From Pseudomonadota bacterium (lineage in GTDB: Bacteria > Pseudomonadota > Gammaproteobacteria > Steroidobacterales > Steroidobacteraceae), in the NCBI GenBank assembly GCA_016713725.1, contig JADJOO010000007.1, positions 1 through 64,000 on the forward strand: a stretch of 64,000 nucleotides of DNA. Reading direction: 5' to 3'. A program made the position numbers and the translations under genes. Below, piece after piece: positions 1 through 8,579 of this stretch. Under the pieces are notes generated by a model. That model was given only the letters and a program-made list of their open reading frames with translations. It was not told the DNA's origin and made no database searches. The stretch's first letter is position 1; every line of letters begins with the position of its first letter.

Positions 1-463
1 GTTTGCCGCCGCGCCCACGGAATCCAACGACACTGCTGCTGCCGGCGGCGTTGAGCACGTAGACGGTGCTACCGCATTGCGCGACCGCGTTGGCCTCACT
101 GCCCTGAGTCGGCGCCACGTCCAACCGCTCCAATTCAGCACCGCGCACCCGGAATACAGACAAAGTGCCGCTGCCGGCATTGACCGCAAAAAGTAGCGAC
201 CCGTCGCGGCTCAATGTCAACGATCCCTGCGAGGTCAGCGGATCGACCTTGCCACCGCTTCCGCGGCCAGCGGTTCGGTATCTCGGGGGGCGCAGCAATG
301 TGCCGTCGCTGGTACGAGGATAGGCGACGATCTCGTTGGACGTCGCATCATTGGTCATGACGAAAACGGCGTGGGAGCTCGGCGGAACATTGTGGGCGGA
401 CGCGCTGGCGGCGGCCAGTGTCACAGCGGCCACTGCTGTCAGGAATCCAACTGGGGTTTTCAT
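1..463 (-). CDS. lactonase-family beta-propeller protein, N-terminal part (cut by window edge)
   Basis: Reading leftwards from ATG at 463 gives 154 residues with no stop before the window edge, so the C-terminus is missing. Residues 1-23 are a classic Sec signal peptide (basic start, Ala-rich core, ASASA cleavage region), so the product is exported. The mature part has blade-like repeats such as NEIVAYPRTSDGTL and GSGTLSVFRV, with SRDGSLLFAVNAGSG between them. This resembles the 6-phosphogluconolactonase / 3-carboxymuconate cyclase-like propeller family (known family feature: seven-bladed, many members without proven activity). An AGGAG lies about 10 bases before the ATG. The family call rests on only about two blades; substrate unknown. 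Confidence 0.72.
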   Translation of the reverse strand, partial: MKTPVGFLTAVAAVTLAAASASAHNVPPSSHAVFVMTNDATSNEIVAYPRTSDGTLLRPPRYRTAGRGSGGKVDPLTSQGSLTLSRDGSLLFAVNAGSGTLSVFRVRGAELERLDVAPTQGSEANAVAQCGSTVYVLNAAGSSSVVGFRGRGGK

Positions 464-622
464 GGTAAATAGTCTCCTGAAGGAATGTAGTTAGGCATTA
501 CGCGATGTACGTCCGGAGTCTGGGCTCGTTGGCGGGGATTGAAGAATGACCGCGCTGCGCAATTCACCGTTCCACTCGAGGCACGCCGCACCATGCGGGC
601 GGCCGGACCCGCACTCCGCTAG

Positions 623-1103
623 CTAGAGTCCGAGCTCGCTCAGCGAAGGGTGAGTGTCGGGACGGCGATGGGCGGGCCAGCGAAGCAGGCGATCCGCGTC
701 GGTGATCGCCAAGTCATTGATGCTGGCGTGCCGCGTGCGCATCAGCCCGAATTCGTCGAATTCCCAATTCTCGTTGCCGTAGCTGCGAAACCATTGGCCG
801 GCATCGTCATGCCATTCGTAAGCGAACCGGACGGCGATGCGGCTCGCGGCATCCCCAGATTTCCTTGATCAGCCGGTAGTCGAGCTCGCGTTGCCACTTG
901 AGCGCCAGGAACGCCTCGATGGCTGCGCGCCCCTGCAGAAACGTAGTGCGGTTGCGCCAGCGGCTATCGACGGTGTAGGCCTGTGCGACACGCACTGGCT
1001 CGCGGCTGTTCCACGCGTCCTCGGCCAGGCGTACTTTCAGTGTCGCCGTTTCGAGCGTGAAGGGCGGCAGCGGTGGCCGCGCAGTTGGATAGACGGTATT
1101 CAT
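623..1103 (-). CDS. DUF1348 / NTF2-like (SnoaL fold) protein, frameshifted
   Basis: The start at 1103 gives MNTVYPTARPPLPPFTLETA and then WNSREPVRVAQAYTVDSRWR and LKWQRELDYRLIKEIW, the typical N-terminal two thirds of DUF1348 proteins. At about 865-875 the frame breaks inside a GGGG run. In the next frame RIAVRFAYEWHDDAGQWFRS, YGNENWEFDEFGLM and SINDLAITDADR continue to a TAG at 623-625, exactly as family members do. The span is 3n+1, so one extra base explains it. The fold is a small alpha+beta barrel; the function of the family is unknown. A longer start at 1157 is possible but adds no conserved sequence. Either a pseudogene or, more likely given the many similar cases here, a sequence error. 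Confidence 0.7.
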
Positions 1104-1177
1104 GGGTGAGCGGCTCGCTCGGATGAAAAGCGCTCCTGCCCCCGCGGGCAGGAGCAAACGTCGCGCGACTTCGCGCG

Positions 1178-2187
1178 TCAGAGAGTGTCTTTCGCTGCCA
1201 GTTGTTTTCTGCCGGCGACTTTCTCGGTGTAAAAACGCTTCATCTGTGCCGCGATGTACTCGAGGTGGTCTTCGACCGCGAAGTGCCCGGCCTTGAGCCG
1301 ATGCATTTCGGCTCTAGGTAGATCGGTGAGGAATGCCTCGCCGCCCGCAGGGGTGAAGAAAATGTCGTCCTGACCCCAGAAGATCAGCGTCTTCGGCTGG
1401 TTGGTGCGAAGAAACGCCTGCCACTGCGGATAGAGATCGACGTTCGTGCGGTAGTCATAAAACAGGTCGAGGTTGACCCGCACAGCATTGGGCCTCTGCA
1501 TGAAGTTCTCGAATCAGATTCCCAGTTGTCCGGGCTTATCAGCTCAGGATTCTCCGCACCGTGCAGGTAGATGCTCTTGATCGCGTCATGTGTGAGGAAT
1601 CCCGCGAGGGGCTTTTCCGTCTCGGGCGAGCGGTTCTTCCACAGCGCTCCGCGAAATCCGTCCCATGCCGCCGTGAAACCCACTTCATAGGCGTTGCTGT
1701 TCTGAATCACCAGCCAGTCAAGTGCTTTGGGATTGCGCCCGACAATCCGAAATCCCACCGGACCGCCATAATCCTGCACGAACAGCCCGTGTGATCGAAG
1801 CCTGGCGGCAAGGAAATGCCTGACGACTTCGGAGATGCCTTCGAAGGTGTAGCTGTACGAAGCAGGATCCGGAATGTCACTGAGGCCAAAGCCCGGGTAG
1901 TCGGGCGCAATGACATGGAACTTGCCCGCGAGCGAGCGGATGAGGTCGCGATACTGGTGCGAGCCGGCGGGAAAGCCGTGCAGCAGCACGATCTTCGGAT
2001 TCTTCGCGTCGCCTGCTTCGCGATAGGCGATATTCAATCCGTCGACCTTGATGGTGCTGTACGACACCGCGGTTTCCGCGGCAGTCGCAGGCTTGCCGCC
2101 TGCAGCGTGGGTCGGTGCCACCGCAAATGCAGCGGCGGCGCCGATGAGGCAGGCCAGCAATGTCCGGCGTACAGGAAGCGTGTTCAT
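1178..2187 (-). CDS. exported alpha/beta hydrolase, haloalkane-dehalogenase/epoxide-hydrolase type, frameshifted
   Basis: Residues 1-29 form a signal peptide ending THAAGG. The hydrolase core shows the oxyanion loop LLHGFPAGSHQYRDL, then PDYPGFGLSD, and the nucleophile elbow VQDYGGPVG, where the nucleophile is Asp as in haloalkane dehalogenases and epoxide hydrolases rather than Ser. After NWESD at about 1512 the frame breaks; the next frame carries FWGQDDIFFTPAGGEAFL (second acid) and KAGHFAVEDH (catalytic His). The span is 3n+2, so one missing base restores it. All three catalytic residues are therefore encoded. It sits 25 bases downstream of the AhpD-like gene on the same strand and may be co-transcribed with it. 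Substrate unknown. Confidence 0.8.
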
Positions 2188-2212
2188 GGCTCTATCTCCT
2201 GGCAGTAGGTTG

Positions 2213-2761
2213 TTAGGCGGCGCGTCCTGCGACGACCTTTGGGAAATCCACGTCGGTGCACGCCACGTTGTTGACGTAATTGGTGAGCACGTTGAGGGCG
2301 ACGTTTACGACAATTTCGAGCACGGCTGCCGCGTCGAATCCGGCGGCCAGCACCGCCCGCATCTCTTCATCCGATATCTGACCGCGGGTCTCCGCGACAC
2401 GACGAGCAAAACGCAGCGCCGCGTCGGCGCGGGGGTCACTCGAATGGCCGTCGCGTGCAGCGTCGATTTCGCTGCCGCTCAACTTGGCAACATTTCGGCC
2501 GAGATAGTCGTGCGCCGCGAGGCAGTACTCGCAGCCATTGAACTCGGCAGTCGCCAGTGCAATTCGCTCGCGTAGAGCTGCGTCCAGCGAGCCCTTTGCG
2601 AGCGCGCCGTTCAATGACAGATAGCCTTCCAGCGCGGCCGGGCTGTTGCCAACCAGCTTCATGAGGTTTGGGACTACGCCGAGCTGCTTAAAGACGCCGG
2701 CGAGCAGCGGCCTGGACGCTTCCGGGGATTGCTCCACGGTGGGTATGTTGATTCGTGACAT
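2213..2761 (-). CDS. carboxymuconolactone decarboxylase / AhpD-like family protein
   Basis: An intact 182-residue protein starting MSRINIPTVEQSPEASRPLL. The segment NGCEYCLAAHDYLGR carries the CxxC...H motif of AhpD-type alkylhydroperoxidases, which reduce peroxides using the two Cys and a proton-relay His; it is preceded by ALRERIALATAEF, typical of the CMD helix. Cytosolic, all-helical family. The gene is divergent from the LysR-type regulator that begins at 2876, with only 114 bases between the starts, the usual arrangement for a LysR regulator and its target. The hydrolase gene follows 25 bases downstream. An antioxidant role is known for the family; here it is an inference. Confidence 0.85.
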   Translation of the reverse strand: MSRINIPTVEQSPEASRPLLAGVFKQLGVVPNLMKLVGNSPAALEGYLSLNGALAKGSLDAALRERIALATAEFNGCEYCLAAHDYLGRNVAKLSGSEIDAARDGHSSDPRADAALRFARRVAETRGQISDEEMRAVLAAGFDAAAVLEIVVNVALNVLTNYVNNVACTDVDFPKVVAGRAA

Positions 2762-2875
2762 GACGATCTCCGGTATTTGACAGGGCGGACGGGAAGTTCG
2801 CGCACACGGTGGTTCAGTCGGCCCATAATGAGAATCGCCGCAAAAACCAAGACACCCTTCCACTCGGAGCAACAA

Positions 2876-3774
2876 TTGGACAGGCTGCATTTGATTTCGG
2901 TGTTCGTAGCCGTGGTGGATACACAGGGGTTTGCCGGCGCCGCGCGCAAGCTCCGGTTGTCTCCGCCGGCGGTCACTCGTGCAATTAACGAGTTGGAAAC
3001 CAGTCTGGGTGCGCGCTTGCTGACGCGCACCACGCGGGTCGTGCGGGTCACGGACGTGGGCGCGAGTTACGCCGAGCAGTGCCGCCGGATCCTCGCCGAC
3101 CTCTCGGAGGCAGACGAGTCGGTCTCCGGCGTTCACGGAGTGCCGCGCGGGCGCCTGACAATTACGGCTCCGGTCGTCTTCGGCGCGATGCATGTCACGC
3201 CCATCGTCACCGAATATCTTCAGCGCTATCCCGAAGTGACCGCGTCCTGCTGGTTTCTGGATCGCGTCGTCAACATGCTGGAAGAAGGAGTCGACGTAGG
3301 CGTGCGCATTGGCGTATTGCCGGATTCATCGTTGCAGGCGGTACGCGTCGGGAACATGCGGCTCGTCATCTGTGGATCCCCCGAGTATCTCGAGCGGCAC
3401 GGAGTGCCGCAGACCCCGGAGGATCTCGACAAGCACGTCATCATTGCCGCCGGGGCGTAACGTCAGCATCCGAGTGGCGCCTGAAGGCCGGCGGTCACAT
3501 ACGCACCGTCAAACTGACACCGCGTATGACGACGATAACGAGCGATTCGGCCGTAACCGCCGCTCTCGGCGGCTTCGGTCTGACAAACGTACTCTCCTAC
3601 AAGATCGCCGAGCACGTGCGCGCAGGCCGGCTCGCCACCGTGCTGGGCAACTTTGAACCGCCGCCGTTTCCCGTTACTGTGCTGCATCGGGAAGGGCGCC
3701 ACGCGTCGAAGAAAGCGCGCGCGTTCATCGATCTTGCAGTTGAACGCCTGCGCGCAAACCCGGCCTTGAGTTAG
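2876..3774 (+). CDS. LysR-family transcriptional regulator (copy 1), frameshifted, TTG start
   Basis: I place the start at TTG 2876 because GGAG lies six bases upstream and the product then begins LDRLHLISVFVAVVDTQGF, the family's canonical first residues; the second copy at 5215 uses the same TTG and the same spacing. Residues 1-60 are the winged helix-turn-helix (LSPPAVTRAINELE, LLTRTTRVVRVTDVG), the rest the effector-binding domain. At about 3459 the frame breaks (GCG-TAA) and resumes as TSASEWRLKAGGH through ERLRANPALS; one missing base explains it, and restored length is 299 residues, equal to copy 2. Divergent from the AhpD-like gene. The last 50 bases overlap the convergent transporter gene. 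Confidence 0.85.
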
Positions 3775-4968
3775 GGATTCGCGCCGCCGCCCAGGAACCG
3801 TTCCACCCGCGTTGGACGATGCGCAGCATCACGAGCATGCCTGCCGTCACCAATGCACAGGTCGCGAATCCCCACGCGAATGTGCCGGTGAGTTGCTTCG
3901 AATGGCCCATGAAGTTCGGAATAGCGCCGCCGCCCAACGTACCAATTTCGCCAATCATCGAGCCGGCGACGGCCGTCGTCGTCGGCCAGCGCAGCGGCAC
4001 GAGTTGGAACAATGCGCCGCTTCCGAACCCCAGCGCCGCGAAATAGACTATCAAGAGCAGCGTTGTCGCAAGCAGCGAGTTTCCGGCGATTCCACACGCA
4101 GCAAGCGTAACGCTGACGAGCAGGAGCACGCCACTGAGAACCGAGACGCCGCCAATGCGGTCGGCGACATATCCACCGCCGATACGCGCGACGGCGCTCA
4201 TGATCGTCGCCAGCATTGTTAGCTGGCCGGCTGCGACTTTGCTGACCTGAAACTGGTCGTGGAAATACGTCGGAAGAAAGCTCACGATACCGATGAATCC
4301 GCCGGCCGTGATCACATACACGAAGCTGAACGTCCAGCCGTCCGCTTCGAACAGACAGCCAAGATGCGCACGCAGGCTCTGACGCTCGCGCTCCGGGGGT
4401 TCCCGAGCGGCCAGCAGCATGACCGTCATCGGCAGCAGCATGGTGATCGCTGCGATTCCATAGACCGCCGACCACCCAAATCTCGCCGCCAGTGGCGGGG
4501 CGAACAGAGTCGCGAGCACAGTGCCCGCGTTACCGGCGCCCGCGATTCCCATCGCGAGCCCCTTCATATGCGGCGGATACCAGCCGCTGCCGAGACTGAG
4601 AGCGACGGCAAAGCTTGCGCCCGCGATGCCGAGCAGTACGCCCATGGCCAGCACCTCGCCATAGGTGTCGACAAACAGATAGCCGTACGCCAGCGCGAGA
4701 ACGATCAAGGCCATTTCGAGCAGCGCGGCGTTCTTGCGCCCAATGTATTGCGACAAGACGCCGAGCGGAAAGCGGATGAGCGCTCCTGCCAGGATCGGCA
4801 GGAGACCATGACGCCTTTCTGCACGGCGTCGAGCCCCAGCGACTCACTGATGAACGGCGCCATGGCGCCGTTGAGGACCCAGATGGCGAAGCAGAAGTCG
4901 AAGTACAGAAAGGAGGCCAGCAGTGTCGGCCAGTGTCCCACCTGCAGCATCGACCCAAACTTGTTCAT
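3725..4968 (-). CDS. MFS transporter, nitrate/nitrite NarK/NasA-like, frameshifted
   Basis: Starts MNKFGSMLQVGHWPTLLASF and continues with hydrophobic segments typical of a 12-helix MFS carrier. Two stretches resemble the NarK/NasA subfamily: GIAGAGNAGTVLATLFAPPL and GFGSGALFQLVPLRWP (compare the Gly-rich nitrate signatures of that group). The frame breaks at about 4803: VMVSCRSW should read VMVSLPILAGALIRF, and one missing C restores about 414 codons. The C-terminus overlaps the end of LysR copy 1 tail to tail. The gene is divergent from LysR copy 2. No nitrate reductase is in the window, so the substrate is not certain; an organic anion is possible. Confidence 0.78.
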
Positions 4969-5214
4969 AGCGACACTCGGGATCGGGGCTGACGACGCGC
5001 GGAATGCGTGGCCGGGCCTCGAAAAGCCAACCTGCATCCTCGCGGCACTATACCTCGCCGTCGTGCGAAACAGTGTCTTGCCGCGTTCGGACGTTCCCCG
5101 GCTGTCCCGGACGGAGGAGGCTTGACGCAGGGCCAGATGCGCACGCTGTGGCGCTGCCGGTGCGCGTCAGTGTGTCGCACACGTTTCATTTGGCGAGCGC
5201 CTCCGGAGTACGTA

Positions 5215-6114
5215 TTGGATAAACTTCATTTAATCAAAGTCTTTGTCGCTGTCGCCGACGCGAATGGGCTGGCGCGTGCCGCACGCCTGCTCGGCCTGTC
5301 GCCGGCGGCAGTGACGCGTGCGATCAATGAGCTGGAAGCGCATCTTGGAATGCGCTTGCTGACGCGTACGACGCGCGTCGTGCGTGTCACGGATGCAGGG
5401 GCACGCTACGTCGCGGACTGCAGGGAGATTCTGGCAAATCTTGCGGAGGCGGAAGCATCCGCTGCAGGTCGTCATTCGATGCAAGCCGGGCACCTGACAG
5501 TCTCGGCTTCACCGCTCCTTGGAAGTCGGTTCGTCGTCCCGATTATCACCGAGTATCTACAGAAGCACCCGGATGTAAGCGCAACCTGTTGGTTCCTGGA
5601 CCGGGCCGTCAACATGACGGAAGAGGGAGTGGAAGTTGAAGTACGCGTGTGCGACTCGCATGAGATTGCTCCGCAGGCGCAACAGGTGGGACGGATCCAA
5701 CGCGTGATTTGCGCGGCGCCAGAGTACCTCGCGCTTCACGGTCGGCCCCGAACTCCTGCGGACCTTCGCTCGCACGCCATCGTGTCGGCGGCGAGTGTGA
5801 CTCCGGCCGCCGAGTGGCGGCTTGTCCAGAATGGCGTTGCCCGCAATATCAAGCTTCGGCAGCGACTCGTTACCACAGATAGCGACGGCGCCATCGTCGC
5901 GGCTCTAGGCGGCGTGGGACTTGCATGTTTGTTGTCCTGCCAGGTGGCCGAGGAAGTGAGCGCTGGCAAGCTTGAAATTGTGCTCAGCGAATTTGCAGCG
6001 GCAGCGCTGCCCGTGTGTGTGCTGCATCGGGCCGCGCCGCACGCCACGGCCAGGACGCTTGCATTTGTGGCGCTGGCCGTCGAGCGGCTGCGTGCAAACC
6101 CCGCGCTGAATTGA
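5215..6114 (+). CDS. LysR-family transcriptional regulator (copy 2), TTG start
   Basis: An intact 299-residue regulator. TTG at 5215 is chosen because GGAG (5205-5208) lies six bases upstream and the protein then begins LDKLHLIKVFVAVADANG. The helix-turn-helix is residues 15-60 (LSPAAVTRAINELEAHLGM, LLTRTTRVVRVTDAG); the remainder is the periplasmic-binding-protein-like effector domain ending VERLRANPALN. By eye about 70% of the first 85 residues match copy 1, and both end in RLRANPAL, so these are recent paralogs. The gene is divergent from the NarK-like transporter (247 bases between starts), which is its most likely target. The effector is unknown. Confidence 0.88.
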   Translation: MDKLHLIKVFVAVADANGLARAARLLGLSPAAVTRAINELEAHLGMRLLTRTTRVVRVTDAGARYVADCREILANLAEAEASAAGRHSMQAGHLTVSASPLLGSRFVVPIITEYLQKHPDVSATCWFLDRAVNMTEEGVEVEVRVCDSHEIAPQAQQVGRIQRVICAAPEYLALHGRPRTPADLRSHAIVSAASVTPAAEWRLVQNGVARNIKLRQRLVTTDSDGAIVAALGGVGLACLLSCQVAEEVSAGKLEIVLSEFAAAALPVCVLHRAAPHATARTLAFVALAVERLRANPALN

Positions 6115-6266
6115 GGCGCACCGCCTTGCTCGGTGTCGACGACCAGCAAGTGTTGCGCCGATTGGAATGGTGTATTGCCTTTTGCGCTCATTCTTGTGGC
6201 TACGCGGTACTCCTAGACTCAACTCGTCAAACGCATTTTTCAACTTTTTCCAGGAGATCACCCGCC

Positions 6267-6764
6267 ATGAAGCACCTCACCCTAGCCGCCGCCGCCGCCC
6301 TCGCGCTTGCCGGCGCAGGTGCGTTTGCGCAGACCACACCGATGGATTCGCAGGCCACCGCTCACGGCGCGAAGAAGGCCGATGCCATGACGAGCGGCAC
6401 TACGGCCCACGATGCGATGAAGCCCGACGCGATGAAGCCGGCACCCGCCGCTCGCGATGCGATGAAGACCGACGCGATGAAGCCGGCACCCGCCGCTCGC
6501 GATGCGATGAAGACCGACGCGATGAAGCCGGCACCCGCCGCTCGCGATGCGATGAAGACCGACGCGATGAAGCCGGCACCCGCCGCTCGCGATGCGATGA
6601 AGACCGACGCGATGAAGTCGGCACCCGCCGCTCGCGATGCGATGAAGACCGACGCGATGAAGTCGGCACCCTCCGCTCGCGATGCGATGAAGACCGACGC
6701 GATGAAGCCGGCTCCGTCGGCTGATGCGATGGCTGCAACGCCGGGTACTGCCAAGAAGCAGTAG
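6267..6764 (+). CDS. exported low-complexity protein with DAMK pentapeptide/15-residue repeats
   Basis: 165 residues: signal peptide 1-22 (LTLAAAAALALAGAGAFAQ), a short linker, then seven copies of a 15-residue unit of the form DAMKTDAMKPAPAAR (residues 49-152), ending GTAKKQ. AGGAG sits ten bases before the ATG. It resembles the pentapeptide MXKDX repeat proteins found in many proteobacteria, whose function is unknown; here the DAMK(T/P) pentad alternates with an APAAR spacer. Met, Lys and Asp recur in register, so a metal-binding or oxidant-scavenging role can be imagined but is not shown. The cytochrome b and Mo-oxidoreductase genes follow directly on the same strand. Confidence 0.75.
   Translation: MKHLTLAAAAALALAGAGAFAQTTPMDSQATAHGAKKADAMTSGTTAHDAMKPDAMKPAPAARDAMKTDAMKPAPAARDAMKTDAMKPAPAARDAMKTDAMKPAPAARDAMKTDAMKSAPAARDAMKTDAMKSAPSARDAMKTDAMKPAPSADAMAATPGTAKKQ
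6411..6722 (+). repeat. 45-bp in-frame tandem repeat, about seven copies
   Basis: A 45-base unit (three 15-base sub-units, two of them sharing GCGATGAAG) is repeated seven times, the last copy one codon short. The middle copies are almost base-identical; changes are confined to CCG/TCG and GCC/TCC codons. Near identity at the DNA level points to recent expansion or homogenisation, so copy number may vary between strains or be miscounted in assembly. Confidence 0.9.
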
Positions 6765-6809
6765 TACACAAAAGCCTCGAAACAGTTTGCACGAGAAAAG
6801 AGGGGCGTG

Positions 6810-7742
6810 ATGCCGCATTCCGGCACTTCTGACGAACAGCCGGCCGCGGGTGGTACCGCGCCGGCGCCTCTTCACGCGCCGACTGCGCTGTCAGCGCCGG
6901 TTTTGACGAAGGAGCCGGCTACGTTGACCGCCGGCGCCGCACGCAGCGTCGTCCGTCACTCCTTCGTCACGCGGCTTACACACTGGCTGAACGCGCTCGC
7001 GATGAGCCTCCTGCTGATGAGCGGCTTGCAGATATTCAACGCGCATCCCGCGCTGTACTGGGGCGACACCGGATACGATCCGAGCGCTGCGGTGCTCGCC
7101 ATTGGCGATTCCGGGGATGAAAGCGACCTTCGCGGATGGTTGCTAATCGGCAGCCATCGCTTCGACACGACAGGCATACTCGGTGTATCCAATTCGGATG
7201 GCGCAGCGCACGCGATCCCATTTCCCGCCTGGGCAACTATTCCGTCGTGGCGCGATTTGGCCACGGGCCGACGCTGGCATTTTCTCGCTGCCTGGGTTCT
7301 CGTCCTTAATGGACTGCTCTATCTGGTTTCAAGCGTCGCAACCGGGCATCTGCGTCGCGACTTGTTGCCGCAACTGGCCGAATTGTCGCCGCGGAACATC
7401 GCGCGCGCGCTCTGGGATCATCTGCGCCTGCGTCATCCAAGAGGTGAGGCGGCGCTGCGTTACAACGTGCTGCAAAAGCTCGCCTACGTTGCCGTCATTG
7501 TCGTTTTCGTGCCGATGATAGTGCTCACGGGTTGGGCGATGTCGCCGGGACTTAATGCCGCCGCGCCATGGCTGCCTGAGTTGTTTGGCGGGCGTCAATC
7601 GGCCCGCCTGCTGCATTTTGTCGCGGCGAATTTGCTGGTCTTATTTGTAATCGTGCATCTGCTCGCGTTGCTGGCCGTCGGCGTCTGGAACGAGCTGCGC
7701 GCCATGATCACCGGGCACTTCGTTGTGCCCGAGGAGCGCTGA
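6810..7742 (+). CDS. cytochrome b561-type membrane heme protein (cytochrome b/b6 domain)
   Basis: About 310 residues; ATG at 6810 or the adjacent GTG at 6807, both behind GAGGGG. After a 45-residue soluble head there are hydrophobic helices with candidate heme-ligating His: TRLTHWLNALAMSLLLMSG, GRRWHFLAAWVLVLNG, and the last pair SARLLHFVAANLLVLFVIVH. This is the pattern of Ni-hydrogenase/formate-dehydrogenase type cytochrome b subunits, which pass electrons between the quinone pool and a partner. The Mo-oxidoreductase gene starts four bases after the stop, so the two are almost certainly one operon and one redox complex, with the repeat protein upstream as a possible third member. Confidence 0.85.
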   Translation: MPHSGTSDEQPAAGGTAPAPLHAPTALSAPVLTKEPATLTAGAARSVVRHSFVTRLTHWLNALAMSLLLMSGLQIFNAHPALYWGDTGYDPSAAVLAIGDSGDESDLRGWLLIGSHRFDTTGILGVSNSDGAAHAIPFPAWATIPSWRDLATGRRWHFLAAWVLVLNGLLYLVSSVATGHLRRDLLPQLAELSPRNIARALWDHLRLRHPRGEAALRYNVLQKLAYVAVIVVFVPMIVLTGWAMSPGLNAAAPWLPELFGGRQSARLLHFVAANLLVLFVIVHLLALLAVGVWNELRAMITGHFVVPEER

Positions 7743-7745
7743 GAC

Positions 7746-8539
7746 ATGTCACGACTCATCGTTACACGGCGCGGGTTCCTTGTGGGAACCGCGCTCAGCA
7801 TGGGCACCTTGGCGCTTGCCGGTTGTGATCGACTTAGTCAGACGCCTTCGTTCCGGTCGCGGCTCGACCTTGCCGAGAAATTGACGATGCGCGGTCAGCG
7901 TCTGCTCATCGGCGGGCAGGCGTTGGCGCATGAATTTACGTCCGCGGACCTGTCGCCTGTCTTTCGCGGCAACGGCACTGTGATGCCTGCTGATGAGGAG
8001 TATCAGATGTTGCTGGCCGATCAATTCGCCTCTGGCGCTTGATCGTCGATGGACTCGTAGAGCGTCCGGCCTCCTGCAGCCTTGCGGAATTGCGTCAGCT
8101 GCCCGCGCGCACGCAGATTACGCGCCACGATTGCGTAGAAGGTTGGAGCGCGATCGGCGGATGGACCGGCACACCATTGTCGCTTCTGCTGCGTGCGTCT
8201 GGATTGAAGCAAGAGGCGCGGTTTGTGGTCTTCCATTGCGCTGACACCTACGAGGGCGCGCCGATAAAGGGTGGCGATGAGCGCTCTGGTCGATACTACG
8301 AATCGATTGATCTGGTGGACGCGTTCCATCCGCAGACCATTCTCGCGCACAGCCTCAACAACGCTCCGTTGCCGGTACAGAACGGCGCCCCTTTGCGCCT
8401 CCGCGTTGAGCGGCAGATCGGCTACAAACAAGCGAAGTACGTCATGCGCGTCGAGGTCACCGCGCGACTTGATTTGATTGGCGGCGGCAAGGGCGGGTTC
8501 TGGGAGGATCGTGGTTACGAATGGTACGCCGGAATCTAA
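7746..8539 (+). CDS. molybdopterin-dependent oxidoreductase (sulfite-oxidase fold) lipoprotein, frameshifted
   Basis: The N-terminus MSRLIVTRRGFLVGTALSMG has a twin-arginine motif and continues to LALAGC, a lipobox, so the protein is likely a Tat-exported lipoprotein. The Mo-binding fold is marked by TRHDCVEGWSAIGGWTG, whose Cys is the expected molybdenum ligand, and by FHCADTYEG and SLNNAPLPVQNGAPLRLRVE. The frame breaks at about 8035: FASGA-stop should read FASWRLIVDGLVERP; one missing base restores 264 residues. It follows the cytochrome b gene by three bases, matching the MsrP/MsrQ-like or sulfite-oxidase-like logic of a periplasmic Mo enzyme fed by a membrane heme protein. Substrate unknown. 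Confidence 0.85.
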
Positions 8540-8579
8540 TCCGGAGTAGTCAGTACGGGCGGTGAGGCGCGTGAATCGC

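Noticed and set aside
6411..6722. CRISPR array
   Set aside because: Repeats are head to tail with no unique spacers and are in coding frame; no cas genes.
6282..6875. Open frames in all three minus-strand phases over the 45-bp repeat
   Set aside because: Automatic result of a repeat whose length is a multiple of three and that lacks stops; the plus frame alone has a signal peptide and ribosome site.
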